In this document: positions 35,591 through 47,899 of the stretch, piece by piece | How positions within the stretch are numbered: position 1 is the first letter of the stretch | Layout of the letters: each line of letters opens with the position of its first letter | Source: Siphonodentalium dalli | Lineage: Eukaryota > Mollusca > Scaphopoda > Gadilida > Siphonodentaliidae | NCBI GenBank assembly: GCA_032622095.1 | Contig: CP136064.1 | Span: forward strand, 112,642,004-112,706,003 | Direction: 5' to 3' | Length of the DNA stretch: 64,000 nt | Notes under the pieces: model-generated | Databases searched by the model: none | What the model was told of the DNA's origin: nothing | What the model saw: the letters and a program-made list of their open reading frames with translations, nothing else | Translations under genes and position numbers: made by a program

Positions 35591-35791
35591 CTAAGAACAT
35601 CCATTTCTAAGTTTATAGAACTTGTCAGTATCATTGATATTGACAATGTATACAGGGATCTGACATAAAGAAGTAAGGTCATTAACATTAATGACTGCAT
35701 CACTTAAGTTCAAGCCAGGCTGTTCAGGTAAGAGACAATTCTGGGGCTTGAAAAGTGCTTCCTTCTTATGTCTAACAAGGCTTGAAATTTC
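35591..35791 (-). pseudogene. Protease-to-RT linker remnant (Ty3/Gypsy-like pol)
   Basis: 67 open codons without an ATG. The stretch GLNLSDAVINVNDL, then QIPVYIVNINDT and KLRNG, fits the Gypsy pattern between protease and reverse transcriptase (IPV-x-I/L-x-N-x2-D/N ... L-x2-G-x2-LG-x-VE). The closing LGKVE is present in the +1 frame immediately after the stop at 35591. Upstream (35792 onward) the frame is closed by a stop, and I cannot find the protease active-site DTG/DSG. Confidence 0.55.
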
Positions 35792-37371
35792 TCAATCAGG
35801 TATATTTTCGAGTAATATCTCGATTATCAGCCTTTATCGACTTCGTTGGATACTGAGAAGACGAAGTTCGTTGTTTATGGCCAATATTCTGCTTGGGAAT
35901 TAATTTATTCCAACTTTTTTATTTTCCCAAATTTTAATATTCGGATGGCCATTTTGGTAGCCATCATACAGAAAAAATTTAATTTCTGTTTTTTCGGGGA
36001 TTTTTGGATTGCCCGTAATGTAATAGGTTACTGTAAGATTGATTTGATTGTTTTGAAGCATTTTGTCCCTTAAAGGGGCACTTAATTTGTGATTTTAGAA
36101 AATTCCAATTTTTTCGGATTTTGTAGTGATTTTTCAGTTTTATTATCACTTGGCGAGGTGAATCGCAGATTTATAGATTGTCTCTCTCGATTCGCATGCG
36201 TTGTATGCGTTCGTTGTGGATGACCATCTTTACGGAAGGTAGACCCACGGGTTGTCAAATTTTCGAGTTCGTGGTTCCGCATGTATAGTGTTAATTGTAT
36301 TTGTCGTCTTGTGACCCATGACGGAAGTATTATTCATTTTATTTAGCTCAATTGAGTTCTCCAATGATTTCTTGTTCGATTTTACTCGATCAGCATGTGA
36401 CACTTCGGAATGCAAATGACTGTGCACCGATTTGACATGAATGTCGGTGTTGAGTCGCGCTGTCAATAATTTTTACTCTGAATCTGGCAGAGTGTGTATG
36501 CTTTGTACTCTCATGACCAGATATGTTTTTACTATGTGAATCGTAACATAGACACCGCATGCTGTTAGTATGTAACATAATTATCATATGTTCTAGATAA
36601 TCTGTGTGGTGTTAGTGGTTTTTCATGTTTAGATTGTACATCGCGTAGAGTTGGTTTTAAATTTTGATAGACCACATTGGAGACAAATGGATGCCTCGCC
36701 ACATACGGGTTATATTCGTTTAAAGAGGGATTCTGTTTTCTGAGTTGTTGTTGGTTCAACTCTTGTTTTTATTGTGTTTACCTGTTTGATTCCGTGTTTA
36801 ATTTATTTAACTTCTTAATGTGCATAGCTGTTCTTTTTTCTTTTTCTTTTTAAGTTGATTTTCAACGCCATTAGGTTTATGTGACTTTTCAACTTGTATT
36901 AGTAGTTTTACTAGTTTGTCTATTGTGTGCTGTATCCATTGCACATAATTTTGGTGATTCAGTTTTAATTAGATTTAAAGTATCATCATTTTTAAGAAGT
37001 TTAAACTTTGAACTGGAATTTTGATTTTTCATAAAGCTCTTTGGTTTATGGTACATGTATTTTCTTTCCTTTTTTAATGTCCGGAGGACAATTAGTTCCA
37101 GGACACTATACCTATTCTTAGGATAAGTAATTTGAAAATTGGGCAGATGTTTTCTTTGTTTTATTTGTGCCAATACGGAACGGTTTTGAGTAAGGCATGG
37201 ACTTTTGCCAATTGTTCCGGGTTCAAGTCGCGTTGTATTTGAGAAGCCATGGTGTTTTGAAAAAGGGGCAAGAAAACGTCAGATTATACGGTCTTAGGTG
37301 TACTCACCTATCTTCATCCTTGAAATTGTCGTCGTGGTTGATCCTTGCTCACAGCAACCAGTTGATCTCTA
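35792..37371 (-). other. 5' internal part of the LTR element, no recognisable gag
   Basis: AT-rich DNA with a series of minus-strand open segments of 60-95 codons (36082-36282, 36230-36466, 36390-36587, 36565-36759, 36889-37173) in shifting frames, mostly basic and Asn/Lys/Ser/Thr-rich. No CCHC zinc knuckle or capsid major-homology motif is seen. It may be a decayed gag or simply untranslated leader. Confidence 0.3.
37341..37360 (-). promoter_or_regulatory. Possible tRNA primer binding site
   Basis: On the minus strand TGGTTGCTGTGAGCAAGG begins 11 bases after the 5' LTR end. TGG is the expected complement of a tRNA CCA end, but the offset is larger than usual and I cannot match the tRNA. Confidence 0.25.
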
Positions 37372-37970
37372 TGTGGCAGAACCCCGTACGTTGGAGATAC
37401 GACGTTCCGACCGGACTTCACGTTGTGTATTATTTTTGGTGTGACGACAACTCATGGAACCGTAGATATCTGTTTATTTCTAGAGCATAATTTCGCTTCT
37501 CAAGATAGGTCAGCTGATGCTAGCATTCTCAGGCTCTTCTGGATCAGTAAGTCTTTCCCAGGGCGGTACTCATAGGAGGACTCAGTCAACTGAACACTGA
37601 TGGGTAAAACCTCAGTGCTTATATGTAAAAGTGGTAACCTACTTTTCAAAATCATGTGACGATGTTACTGGCCAGGCTTGACAACTAGTTGTCAACGGCT
37701 CGTCACTAAAGTTAGCTTTAGTATAGCTTTCGTATATCATGACCAGTGCAGTGTACCAAAACAACTAATAACTTTTAGACCTCTGCACTGGTTCGACTGG
37801 GAACCTTCCTGAGAACTAGCTAGAATCAGCATCGCGTGATCTCGTCATCGTGCTAAGTACGGCTGTCCACTAACAATCCCACGCCTGTTATTCATGCATC
37901 GTAATAGTTGGAACTGATGCAATAGTTCACAGGGGCGTGATCAGGCAGGGGCGCACATCGTTCTGTTACA
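37372..37970 (-). repeat. 5' LTR of the minus-strand element (599 bp)
   Basis: Carries the element's own promoter on the minus strand: ACATATAAGC at 37617-37626, an initiator near 37595-37600 and AATAAA at 37473-37478. It ends TTCTGTTACA, followed by the target duplication ACAT at 37971-37974. Confidence 0.9.
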
Positions 37971-40560
37971 ACATCCTATGTTCGATATCTTCGGAGGAGA
38001 TGTGATCACAAGCACATGGGCCCAAATTGCAAACTTTGAGGGCCCGTAACTCTTGCATTACTTCTCGGATTTCAAAAATCCTTTCCGGTATGAGTTTGTT
38101 TTCGTTCGGGAAATACATAAACTTAAATATATGAATGTCAATCAAAATTTTATTTTTCAAAAAATTTGCCCCCCACCCCAGTATCAAAATATATGTCCGA
38201 CCCTGTCAAATTTTCCTTCTCTGACTAAACTGACAACGGTCAACACGACTATGAAAACCACATGCAGTTATCTGGAATGATACAAGAGGACAACAGAGTA
38301 TAATCAAATAGAGGTTTGCCAACTATGGGCGGTAACTCCTCAGGGAAAGCGCGGACACAAGTTCTGATGCCCGTGGTGAGTAGGACATATCGAGATGTGC
38401 ATACAGTCCAATTTTCGATGCTCTGCTCCTTATAATTTCCGAGATAATCAAATGACATTTTTTCAGATAAAGGGAGATAACTCCTCGGAGAAAACGCGGA
38501 CAATATTCGTTATGCGACGATGGCATACAACTCTTTGATCCCAAGATACGTACCAAGTTTTAGTGTGCTACTCCTGTTACTTTTCGAGTAATAAGGGTTG
38601 CAAAAGTGTCCAGTATAATAATAATGAAAAATAATCGAAAAAGGGCCATAACTCTGTCAAAAGATATTGGACCAACATCCGGATACCATTATTTTTAGTA
38701 GACCTTAGATGCCTTCATTCGCTAGAGATTTCGCGGTCCTCCTCCCATTAGTTTCTGAGTATTTCCAATTAAACAGAAAACGGCCGCAGTAGAAAAACAA
38801 TATACTTCCTTGGTTACACCATGGAAGTATAATAATAGGAACAATCATGAGTGAAAAGAATCACAGTTTATGGACGTAAAATATAAAGTATGGTGATTAT
38901 ATGTTGTCCTAACATGTGTAGGTTGATCTCAAGTGTTTGGACGTGACCCCACCCCTGCCTCGAAATTGGGTGACGGGATTGGGAAAACATCAACCCCTGG
39001 TACAAAATGCTAAGTTTGAGGCCCCGTAACTCCGTTAGTTTCCAACGGATTTTAAAATTGTTTCCATTTTTGTGATTTGCTGCTAACATAGATTGCATAG
39101 TATCAATTTCATCTGATTTGGAGACGGATAACACTTTGATTATTGGAAAGCATATGGGCCCAAATTAAAACTTGGACGGCCAAAATCTCAGCCATTTTTC
39201 AACGGATTTACGATCTGTTTTCAGCTTCCAGATCGGCTGATGTTGCAAATGTTATATTCCAAGTTTAATCCGATTCCGAGAAGAATTAAAAATTGGTACC
39301 ACGGACCACCCCTCCCCAGACCCACAATACTGAACCGACACTGGAAAAATTTGGCCCACCGCGTGCGGTCTTCAGTGCGTACGCATTTTCGTATCAGATG
39401 ACATCCTATGTTCGATATCTTCGGAGGAGATGTGTTATCAAGCACACGGGCCCAAAATTGCAAAGTTTGAGGGGCCGCAATTCTTTCAGTTTTTGATGGA
39501 TTTTCGAAATTTTTTCACTTTCTAGATCGGCTGATGTTGCAGATGTTAGATTCCAAGTTTCATCTGATTCCGAGAAGAATTAAAAATTGGTACCACGGAC
39601 CACCCCTCCCCAGACCCACAATAATGAACCGACACTGGCAAAATTTAGCCCACCGCGTGCCCTCTTCAGTCCGCACACATTGGCGTATCAGATGACATCC
39701 TATGTTCGATATCTTCGGAGGAGATGTGATCACAAGCACATGGGCCCAAATTGCAAACTTTGAGGGCCCGTAACTCTTGCATTACTTCTCGGATTTCAAA
39801 AATCCTTTCCGGTATGAGTTTGTTTTCGTTCGGGAAATACATAAACTTAAATATATGAATGTCAATCAAAATTTTATTTTTCAAAAAATTTGCCCCCCAC
39901 CCCAGTATCAAAATATATGTCCGACCCTGTCAAATTTTCCTTCTCTGACTAAACTGACAACGGTCAACACGACTATGAAAACCACATGCAGTTATCTGGA
40001 ATGATACAAGAGGACAACAGAGTATAATCAAATAGAGGTTTGCCAACTATGGGCGGTAACTCCTCAGGGAAAGCGCGGACACAAGTTCTGATGCCCGTGG
40101 TCAGTAGGACATATCGAGATGTGCATACAGTCCAATTTTCGATGCTCTGCTCCTTATAATTTCCGAGATAATCAAATGACATTTTTTCAGATAAAGGGAG
40201 ATAACTCCTCGGAGAAAACGCGGACAATATTCGTTATGCGACGATGGCATACAACTCTTTGATCCCAAGATACGTACCAAGTTTTAGTGTGCTACTCCTG
40301 TTACTTTTCGAGTAATAAGGGTTGCAAAAGTGTCCAGTATAATAATAATGAAAAATAATCGAAAAAGGGCCATAACTCTGTCAAAAGATATTGGACCAAC
40401 ATCCGGATACCATTATTTTTAGTAGACCTTAGATGCCTTCATTCGCTAGAGATTTCGCGGTCCTCCTCCCATTAGTTTCTGAGTATTTCCAATTAAACAG
40501 AAAACGGCCGCAGTAGAAAAACAATATACTTCCTTGGTTACACCATGGAAGTATAATAAT
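37971..40560. repeat. Satellite, 1724-bp unit type, 1.5 copies
   Basis: Anchor ACATCCTATGTTCGATATC at 37971 and 39695 gives a 1724-bp period. The units differ from the 1732-bp type at many positions (e.g. CTGTCAAAAG instead of CTGTTAAAAG in module A, and a different end before the microsatellite). The first unit is the one interrupted by the LTR element. Two tandem modules A at about 40345-40770 mark the switch to the 1732-bp type. Confidence 0.9.
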
Positions 40561-43500
40561 AATGAAAAATAATCGAAAAAGGGCCATAACTCTGTTAAAA
40601 GATATTGGACCAACATCCGGATACCATTATTTTTAGTAGACCTTAGATGCCTTCATTCGCTAGAGATTTCGCGGTCCTCCTCCCATTAGTTTCTGAGTAT
40701 TTCCAATTAAACAGAAAACGGCCGCAGTAGAAAAACAATATACTTCCTTGGTTACACCATGGAAGTATAATAATAGGATCAATCATGAGTGGAAAGAATC
40801 GCAGTTTATGGACGGAAAATATGAAGTATGGTGATTATATGTTGTCCTAATATGTGTAGGTTGATCTCAAGTGTTTGGACGTGACCCCACCCCTGCCTCG
40901 AAATTGGGTGACGGGATTGGGAAAACATCAACCCCTGGCACAAACTGCTAAGTTTGAGGCCCCGTAACTTCGTCAGTTTCCAACGGATTTTAAAGTTGTT
41001 TCCAGTTTTGTGATTTGCGGCTGACATAGATTGCATAGTATAAATTTCATCTGATTTGGAGACGGATAACACTTTGATTATTGGAAAGCATATGGCCCAA
41101 ATTCAAACTTGTACGGCCAAAATCTCCGCCATTTTCCAACGTATTTACGATCTGTCTTCAGCTTCGAGATCGGCTGATGTTGCAGATATTATATTCCAAG
41201 TTTCATCTGATTCCGAGAAGAATTAAAATTCGGCACCACGGACCACCCCTCCCCAGACCCACAATAATGAACCGACACTGGCAAAATTGGGCCCACCGCG
41301 TGCCGTCTCCAGTCCGTACGCATTTTCGTATCAGATGACATCCTATGTTCGATATCTTCGGAGGAGATGTGTTATCAAGCACATGGGCCCAAAATTGCAA
41401 AGTTTGAGGGCCCGCGATTCTTTTAGTTTTCGATGGATTTTCGAAATTCTTCCAGTTTCTAGATCGGCTGATGTTGCAGATGTTATATTCCAAGTTTCAT
41501 CTGATTCCGAGAAGAATTAAAAATTGGTACCACGGACCACCCCTCCCCAGACCCACAATAATGAACAGACACTGGCAAAATTTGGCCCACCGCGTGCTCT
41601 CTTCCGTCCGCACACGTTGGCGTATCAGATGATATCCTATGTTCGATATCTTCGGAGGAGATGTGAGGACAAGCACATGGGCCCAAATTGCAAACTTTGA
41701 GGGCCCGTAACTCTTGCATTTCTTCTCGGATTTCAAAAATCCTTTCCGGTATGAGTTTGTTTTCGTTCGGGAAATACATAAACTTAAATATATGAATGTC
41801 AATCAAAATTTTATTTTGCAAACAATTTGCCCCCCACCCCAGTGTCAAAATATATGTCTGACCCTGTCAAAATTTCCTTCTCTGACTAAACTGACAACGG
41901 TCAACACGACTATGAAAACCACATGCAGTTATCTGGAATGATACAAGAGGACAACAGAGTACAATCAAATAGAGGTTTGCCAACTATGGGCGGTAACTCC
42001 TCAGGGAAAGCGCGGACACAAGTTCTGATGCCCGTGGGCAGTAGGGCATATCGAGATGTGTATACAGTCCAATTTTCGATGCTCTGCTCCTTATAATTTC
42101 CGAGATAATAAAATGACATTTTTTCATATAAAGGGAGATAACTCTACGGGGTAAATGCGGACAATATCCGTTATGAGCCAAAGGCATAGAACTCATTTAC
42201 CCCAACATACTTACCAAACTTGAGTTTTCTAGTACTAATACATTCCGAGATTTGGGCGTTGAAAAATACTGTAGTATAATAATAATAATAATAATGAAAA
42301 ATAATCGAAAAAGGGCCATAACTCTGTTAAAAGATATTGGACCAACATCCGGATACCATTATTTTTAGTAGACCTTAGATGCCTTCATTCGCTAGAGATT
42401 TCGCGGTCCTCCTCCCATTAGTTTCTGAGTATTTCCAATTAAACAGAAAACGGCCGCAGTAGAAAAACAATATACTTCCTTGGTTACACCATGGAAGTAT
42501 AATAATAGGATCAATCATGAGTGGAAAGAATCGCAGTTTATGGACGGAAAATATGAAGTATGGTGATTATATGTTGTCCTAATATGTGTAGGTTGATCTC
42601 AAGTGTTTGGACGTGACCCCACCCCTGCCTCGAAATTGGGTGACGGGATTGGGAAAACATCAACCCCTGGCACAAACTGCTAAGTTTGAGGCCCCGTAAC
42701 TTCGTCAGTTTCCAACGGATTTTAAAGTTGTTTCCAGTTTTGTGATTTGCGGCTGACATAGATTGCATAGTATAAATTTCATCTGATTTGGAGACGGATA
42801 ACACTTTGATTATTGGAAAGCATATGGCCCAAATTCAAACTTGTACGGCCAAAATCTCCGCCATTTTCCAACGTATTTACGATCTGTCTTCAGCTTCGAG
42901 ATCGGCTGATGTTGCAGATATTATATTCCAAGTTTCATCTGATTCCGAGAAGAATTAAAATTCGGCACCACGGACCACCCCTCCCCAGACCCACAATAAT
43001 GAACCGACACTGGCAAAATTGGGCCCACCGCGTGCCGTCTCCAGTCCGTACGCATTTTCGTATCAGATGACATCCTATGTTCGATATCTTCGGAGGAGAT
43101 GTGTTATCAAGCACATGGGCCCAAAATTGCAAAGTTTGAGGGCCCGCGATTCTTTTAGTTTTCGATGGATTTTCGAAATTCTTCCAGTTTCTAGATCGGC
43201 TGATGTTGCAGATGTTATATTCCAAGTTTCATCTGATTCCGAGAAGAATTAAAAATTGGTACCACGGACCACCCCTCCCCAGACCCACAATAATGAACAG
43301 ACACTGGCAAAATTTGGCCCACCGCGTGCTCTCTTCCGTCCGCACACGTTGGCGTATCAGATGATATCCTATGTTCGATATCTTCGGAGGAGATGTGAGG
43401 ACAAGCACATGGGCCCAAATTGCAAACTTTGAGGGCCCGTAACTCTTGCATTTCTTCTCGGATTTCAAAAATCCTTTCCGGTATGAGTTTGTTTTCGTTC

Positions 43501-44211
43501 GGGAAATACATAAACTTAAATATATGAATGTCAATCAAAATTTTATTTTGCAAACAATTTGCCCCCCACCCCAGTGTCAAAATATATGTCTGACCCTGTC
43601 AAAATTTCCTTCTCTGACTAAACTGACAACGGTCAACACGACTATGAAAACCACATGCAGTTATCTGGAATGATACAAGAGGACAACAGAGTACAATCAA
43701 ATAGAGGTTTGCCAACTATGGGCGGTAACTCCTCAGGGAAAGCGCGGACACAAGTTCTGATGCCCGTGGGCAGTAGGGCATATCGAGATGTGTATACAGT
43801 CCAATTTTCGATGCTCTGCTCCTTATAATTTCCGAGATAATAAAATGACATTTTTTCATATAAAGGGAGATAACTCTACGGGGTAAATGCGGACAATATC
43901 CGTTATGAGCCAAAGGCATAGAACTCATTTACCCCAACATACTTACCAAACTTGAGTTTTCTAGTACTAATACATTCCGAGATTTGGGCGTTGAAAAATA
44001 CTGTAGTATAATAATAATAATAATAATGAAAAATAATCGAAAAAGGGCCATAACTCTGTTAAAAGATATTGGACCAACATCCGGATACCATTATTTTTAG
44101 TAGACCTTAGATGCCTTCATTCGCTAGAGATTTCGCGGTCCTCCTCCCATTAGTTTCTGAGTATTTCCAATTAAACAGAAAACGGCCGCAGTAGAAAAAC
44201 AATATACTTCC
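40561..44211. repeat. Tandem satellite array 2, 1732-bp unit, 2.1 copies
   Basis: Unit starts at 41649 and 43381, exactly 1732 bp apart. By eye the sequence is the same as the interior units of array 1 (including G at the 12273-equivalent). The array ends abruptly at 44211, inside the left arm of a module A hairpin (TATACTTCC then TGGCTACG). Confidence 0.95.
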
Positions 44212-45856
44212 TGGCTACGATATAACGGATCTGACCTTACCCGGCCCGCCAGATAGAGCGCGCAAACGCGCTGAGATTGGCGCTGTAGCTAATTACGCTC
44301 CAGATTCGGCGCGCGTATCGGAACGGTGTGCGACGAGAGCGCAGTGCTTATGAACGCATCGCTGTATGCGTGAGACTGTTCTTATTTCGGTCCTATCTGG
44401 TTGTTCTGTTGAGGACATGGTATGCACGGGCTATGCATTATTCCAATAAAGAGCGTTCATCGCAAGTTAATGGTAAAATATATGTTCAAATAGGACGCCT
44501 GTTTTTTAAAATAATTTTTGACGGGCTGTCCCCGACACAACACAATGCAAAATATATGTCTACCTTACTTTGGGCATCAATATAATACAGTATGGTTATA
44601 TTGAATCATATGTTCCCGACTGTTATGTGCTATTTTAACATTGCATGATGTTGTGTTGGCAAGGCAAATTTCGGAATAGTATTAGCTTGATGCCAATACA
44701 TAGCATTGTATACAACCTACATGTACATCGTAACTATATTTATCACATAATTAACTCACAAAATCAGCTTCATTATTATTGGTAAGACACACGTTTAATA
44801 TTAGCGCATGCGATGACGTCACGCCGAAGATTTTCCACTAATTGATAGAGATTCTCATATTTACCCCAAAACTCCCACTTTATTTAACTAAAATGCATAA
44901 CAATAAAAAAAACTAGGAGATATATAGTCAGGGGAATTTCGCACAATTGACCTCACCACCCCAAATACATATATAAGTCTTATATCGTGTCTTTTTTTTA
45001 AACATATTTTATTGTAATATAATATTACAAGAGGGATAGGGGCACAAATTTTAACAACTTACACCCACCCCTCTCCCATTAACATTTTAACAAATAAAAC
45101 GTAGATGACGAAGATAACATATATACGGGATGACGTTTTGTGTGTTTCTAATTGCTGTCTTTATGGTGGTGAGGTTAATTGTACCAAATACAAGTGTATA
45201 GAGTTATTCACCTTCCATCAAAACCAACTGACTGGCTCTTAGTCCAGATAGGTGTTTGTCTGTTCTCGAACAAATTCCTATGAGTTTACTCAATATAACA
45301 CAATCATGCCTCGTGGTACAACCAGATAGTTGTATACCCAAGGGGCATCATTATAAATCACTTTGCTGTACTATTGTAGGCCGAGTTGGGTGGTCAAAGG
45401 AAGCACATGACCCATGAACAATGGTAGTCTGTCCTCATTCCCATATTCCAGCATACATGCCAGTGGACTGTTATCTTCTTAACATTGCATTTTGTTGAGT
45501 TGTGGGAGGCAAATATCGAAATATTATAAGTTGTATGTCGATAAAGAGCGTTTATAACTAATATACTTCCCGTGAGTGGAAACTGATTTCTAAATTACAC
45601 ACACACCGGATTGTCCTAGTTTGTCTGAAACTTTGGTTTCAGTCTTTCACAGTTAAATGCAGGAGAACACTATGAACATTATTATACTGATGTACATGTA
45701 TACATACCATACGACCATAGTTGAATATAATTCATGTAAATATATATATTATGCATTGTAAATAGATGCACAAATTTTGTTAATGAAATGCCGGCTGCGA
45801 TGGGACACCCGGGAACAGACACGCGTCAGACGAAATTATCACTTCATGGTCATTAG

Positions 45857-45925
45857 CCAATGTAATTGACACCTCCCGGTGGACCAATATAAATCGCCCG
45901 AGTGTACACAACAGATTAAAATATG
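45857..45925 (+). promoter_or_regulatory. Candidate RNA polymerase II core promoter
   Basis: Two CCAAT boxes (45857-45861, 45884-45888) precede TATAAAT at 45888-45894, followed about 20-30 bases on by TGTACACAACAG. The downstream ATG at 45933 opens only 24 codons. Spacing is promoter-like, but no gene body follows. Confidence 0.2.
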
Positions 45926-47462
45926 CTAACAGTCAGTCAACGATGGTGTGATATAATAACCACACACTGGTTAAATGGTCTTGCTAATTTGCTATGATGC
46001 TGGTGGGATCAGGTGAACTGTCATGCTGCTGATATGGCGAACTGATGCTGCTAAGACCACATGACCAAATAACCAGGGCGAACCAGTGTTAAATGAATAT
46101 TTATAGCAATGAAGAGCGGCGATCATCATCTATACACACCCACACCAATCTATATCGAAACGGACATCGAGACAACAAGGTGACACCCGTCAGGTCACGG
46201 GCGCGTCGACAGGGATGTGAGCTATGGTAACTCCGTGTGTGTCAATAGTTGTGGGAGCAGGCCACAGCGGTGAAAGTGACCACCTTACTATAAGTGTGAC
46301 ACAGTGCATGTATGTCATAGGTGAGATAGAGCTGATTTCAAGGTTCAGTCATTGCAAGGCAAACACTTTCCATCCCGGTTAAGTTATCCTGCTAATTTGA
46401 TCTGATGCTGGTGGGTCCTGCTGACTTGCCATTGTGCTGGTAGTGACAAATATTGGTGTTAAGAAATTGTTCCGTTATTGTATATATATCCAGACACTGC
46501 AACATGTATGTTCCGAAAGAATAACGGTACATTTTCTTAACAGAATCAGTTTACCATATCAGCATATTTCAACTCCGTGGTATACCCACCAGCATCGTAG
46601 CAAATCAACAAGACTACTTAAATTCGGGATATCTCACTGACGTACATGTGCACGTACGCATCGACATTAACATTTGAGTTTGTTTATGTGTCTATATTAC
46701 ATTTTACTGTTTAATTTAGGTTTTGTGCGCCCATATGGTATTATAGAAATATATCACAAGATTACATAAAATAAAAGCTTCCTCCATATAGGCGGCATAT
46801 GAATTATTTTAATAAACGCCATGCTGTCTCCAAATTTATGCGAATGTCACGCAGCGCGGACATACGTAGTTTGCATGCAGGAGTTACTGTTCCTTTAGAT
46901 ATATAAAATAAAAGTTAATTCCACTTATCCCACAATATTACGAGGCAATTTCACAATTATATTATTTATATGCCGTTCCTTTAGAATACTCTCATTATCC
47001 TCATCTCCACCCATTGAACCATGTCGTAATCCCTATGTCTGTCAGTATTTTTATTTTCGGAAACGGCCGAATTAAAATATCTTCCAGCCACATCGATGAA
47101 TCCAAGATCATCCTTCTTGATTCGCCATTTTCGACTGCATATTTTAACGAAGAGTATGTGTCGTACTTTGTCATCAATTTAGAGCACTTCAATACAAATC
47201 TGTGGAACTAATCACGCATGATTGTGGTTGTTTTGTTTGTATGACGACAACAGCATGAATAATATGGATACCAATGTCCTAGTGGGATATATTCTGCAGG
47301 TATCGATCATACGCGATGCCAATAATTATTTAAAAAAATAATACATTTACGATTTGAGATAGACGGGATCAGTTGTGACTGTGTACGTACATGTACATAT
47401 GTGGATGTTAATATCAGCAAACTATATATAGGGACTATAACATTGCATAGCAATATACTGAC

Positions 47463-47641
47463 CTATTAATTTTAAACCCAGAGTGTTTGCCGCCATCCAT
47501 GGCGTACCACCCGACGGTGTATACAAACACAGCCATATAGAAGGGAATCATAATTCCTATTAACCGCCAGGGCAGATATATAGCGCACACTATGGGCTGA
47601 GACAATTTGAGATATCTGCCGCCGCCCCTAAGGCGCGCCAT
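47463..47641 (-). CDS. Possible first exon of a membrane protein
   Basis: ATG-started frame beginning MARLRGGGRYLK, then a hydrophobic segment (IGIMIPFYMAVFVYTVGW) that would span a membrane once, then a polar stretch. A splice donor-like AG|GTCAGT lies at 47463/47462, with the frame open up to it. Composition is more protein-like than neighbouring frames. I do not recognise the family and see no second exon, so this may be chance. Confidence 0.25.
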
Positions 47642-47837
47642 CGGATTATATTAGTAATGGATGGGCTAACACGCGCCGGCAGGCGATCTCACTGCTCAAG
47701 ATAGATATTCCCTCCTGTTTGGCTTTTGTAGTAAATCGCCAAATGTATGCGTGACACAATGTGATACATACATATTTACCCCAGTTATTTTAATTTATCA
47801 GACGGTCACCATATCACCAAGTTACAACGACAATATT

Positions 47838-47899
47838 TCTTCAATCGGATAATGCATCTTAAAAAGCACTTAATCGGATAATGCATCTTTAAAAGCACT
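47838..47899. repeat. Tandem duplication of about 30 bp
   Basis: TCGGATAATGCATCTTAAAA, then AGCACTTAA, occurs twice in a row with one change. Confidence 0.7.

Larger units (their letters stand above)
31057..37970 (-). mobile_element. LTR retrotransposon, Ty3/Gypsy-like, pol core deleted, with SGNH-hydrolase ORF
   Basis: 6914 bp bounded by direct repeats of 598 and 599 bp that begin TG and end CA, with a 4-bp target duplication inside a satellite unit. Orientation is minus: on that strand the LTR has a TATA box, a TCAGTG initiator and AATAAA in the correct order, and a purine-rich tract abuts the LTR at 31655. Reading 5' to 3' (right to left) it holds an unidentified AT-rich 5' part, a Ty3/Gypsy-like protease-RT linker remnant, three 97-bp repeats, an integrase C-terminal remnant, small ORFs including a transmembrane one, and an intact SGNH ORF. 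No reverse transcriptase, RNase H or integrase catalytic core is present in any frame. The near-identical LTRs imply a recent insertion, so it must have been mobilised in trans. Confidence 0.9.

Noticed and set aside
36889-37173. 94-codon minus-strand frame as the gag start of the LTR element
   Set aside because: It begins with TTG rather than ATG and has no capsid or zinc-knuckle motif.
31057-37970. Plus-strand orientation of the LTR element
   Set aside because: On the plus strand there is no primer site after the left LTR, no purine tract before the right LTR, and no ordered TATA/AATAAA; all pol-like and SGNH frames are on the minus strand.
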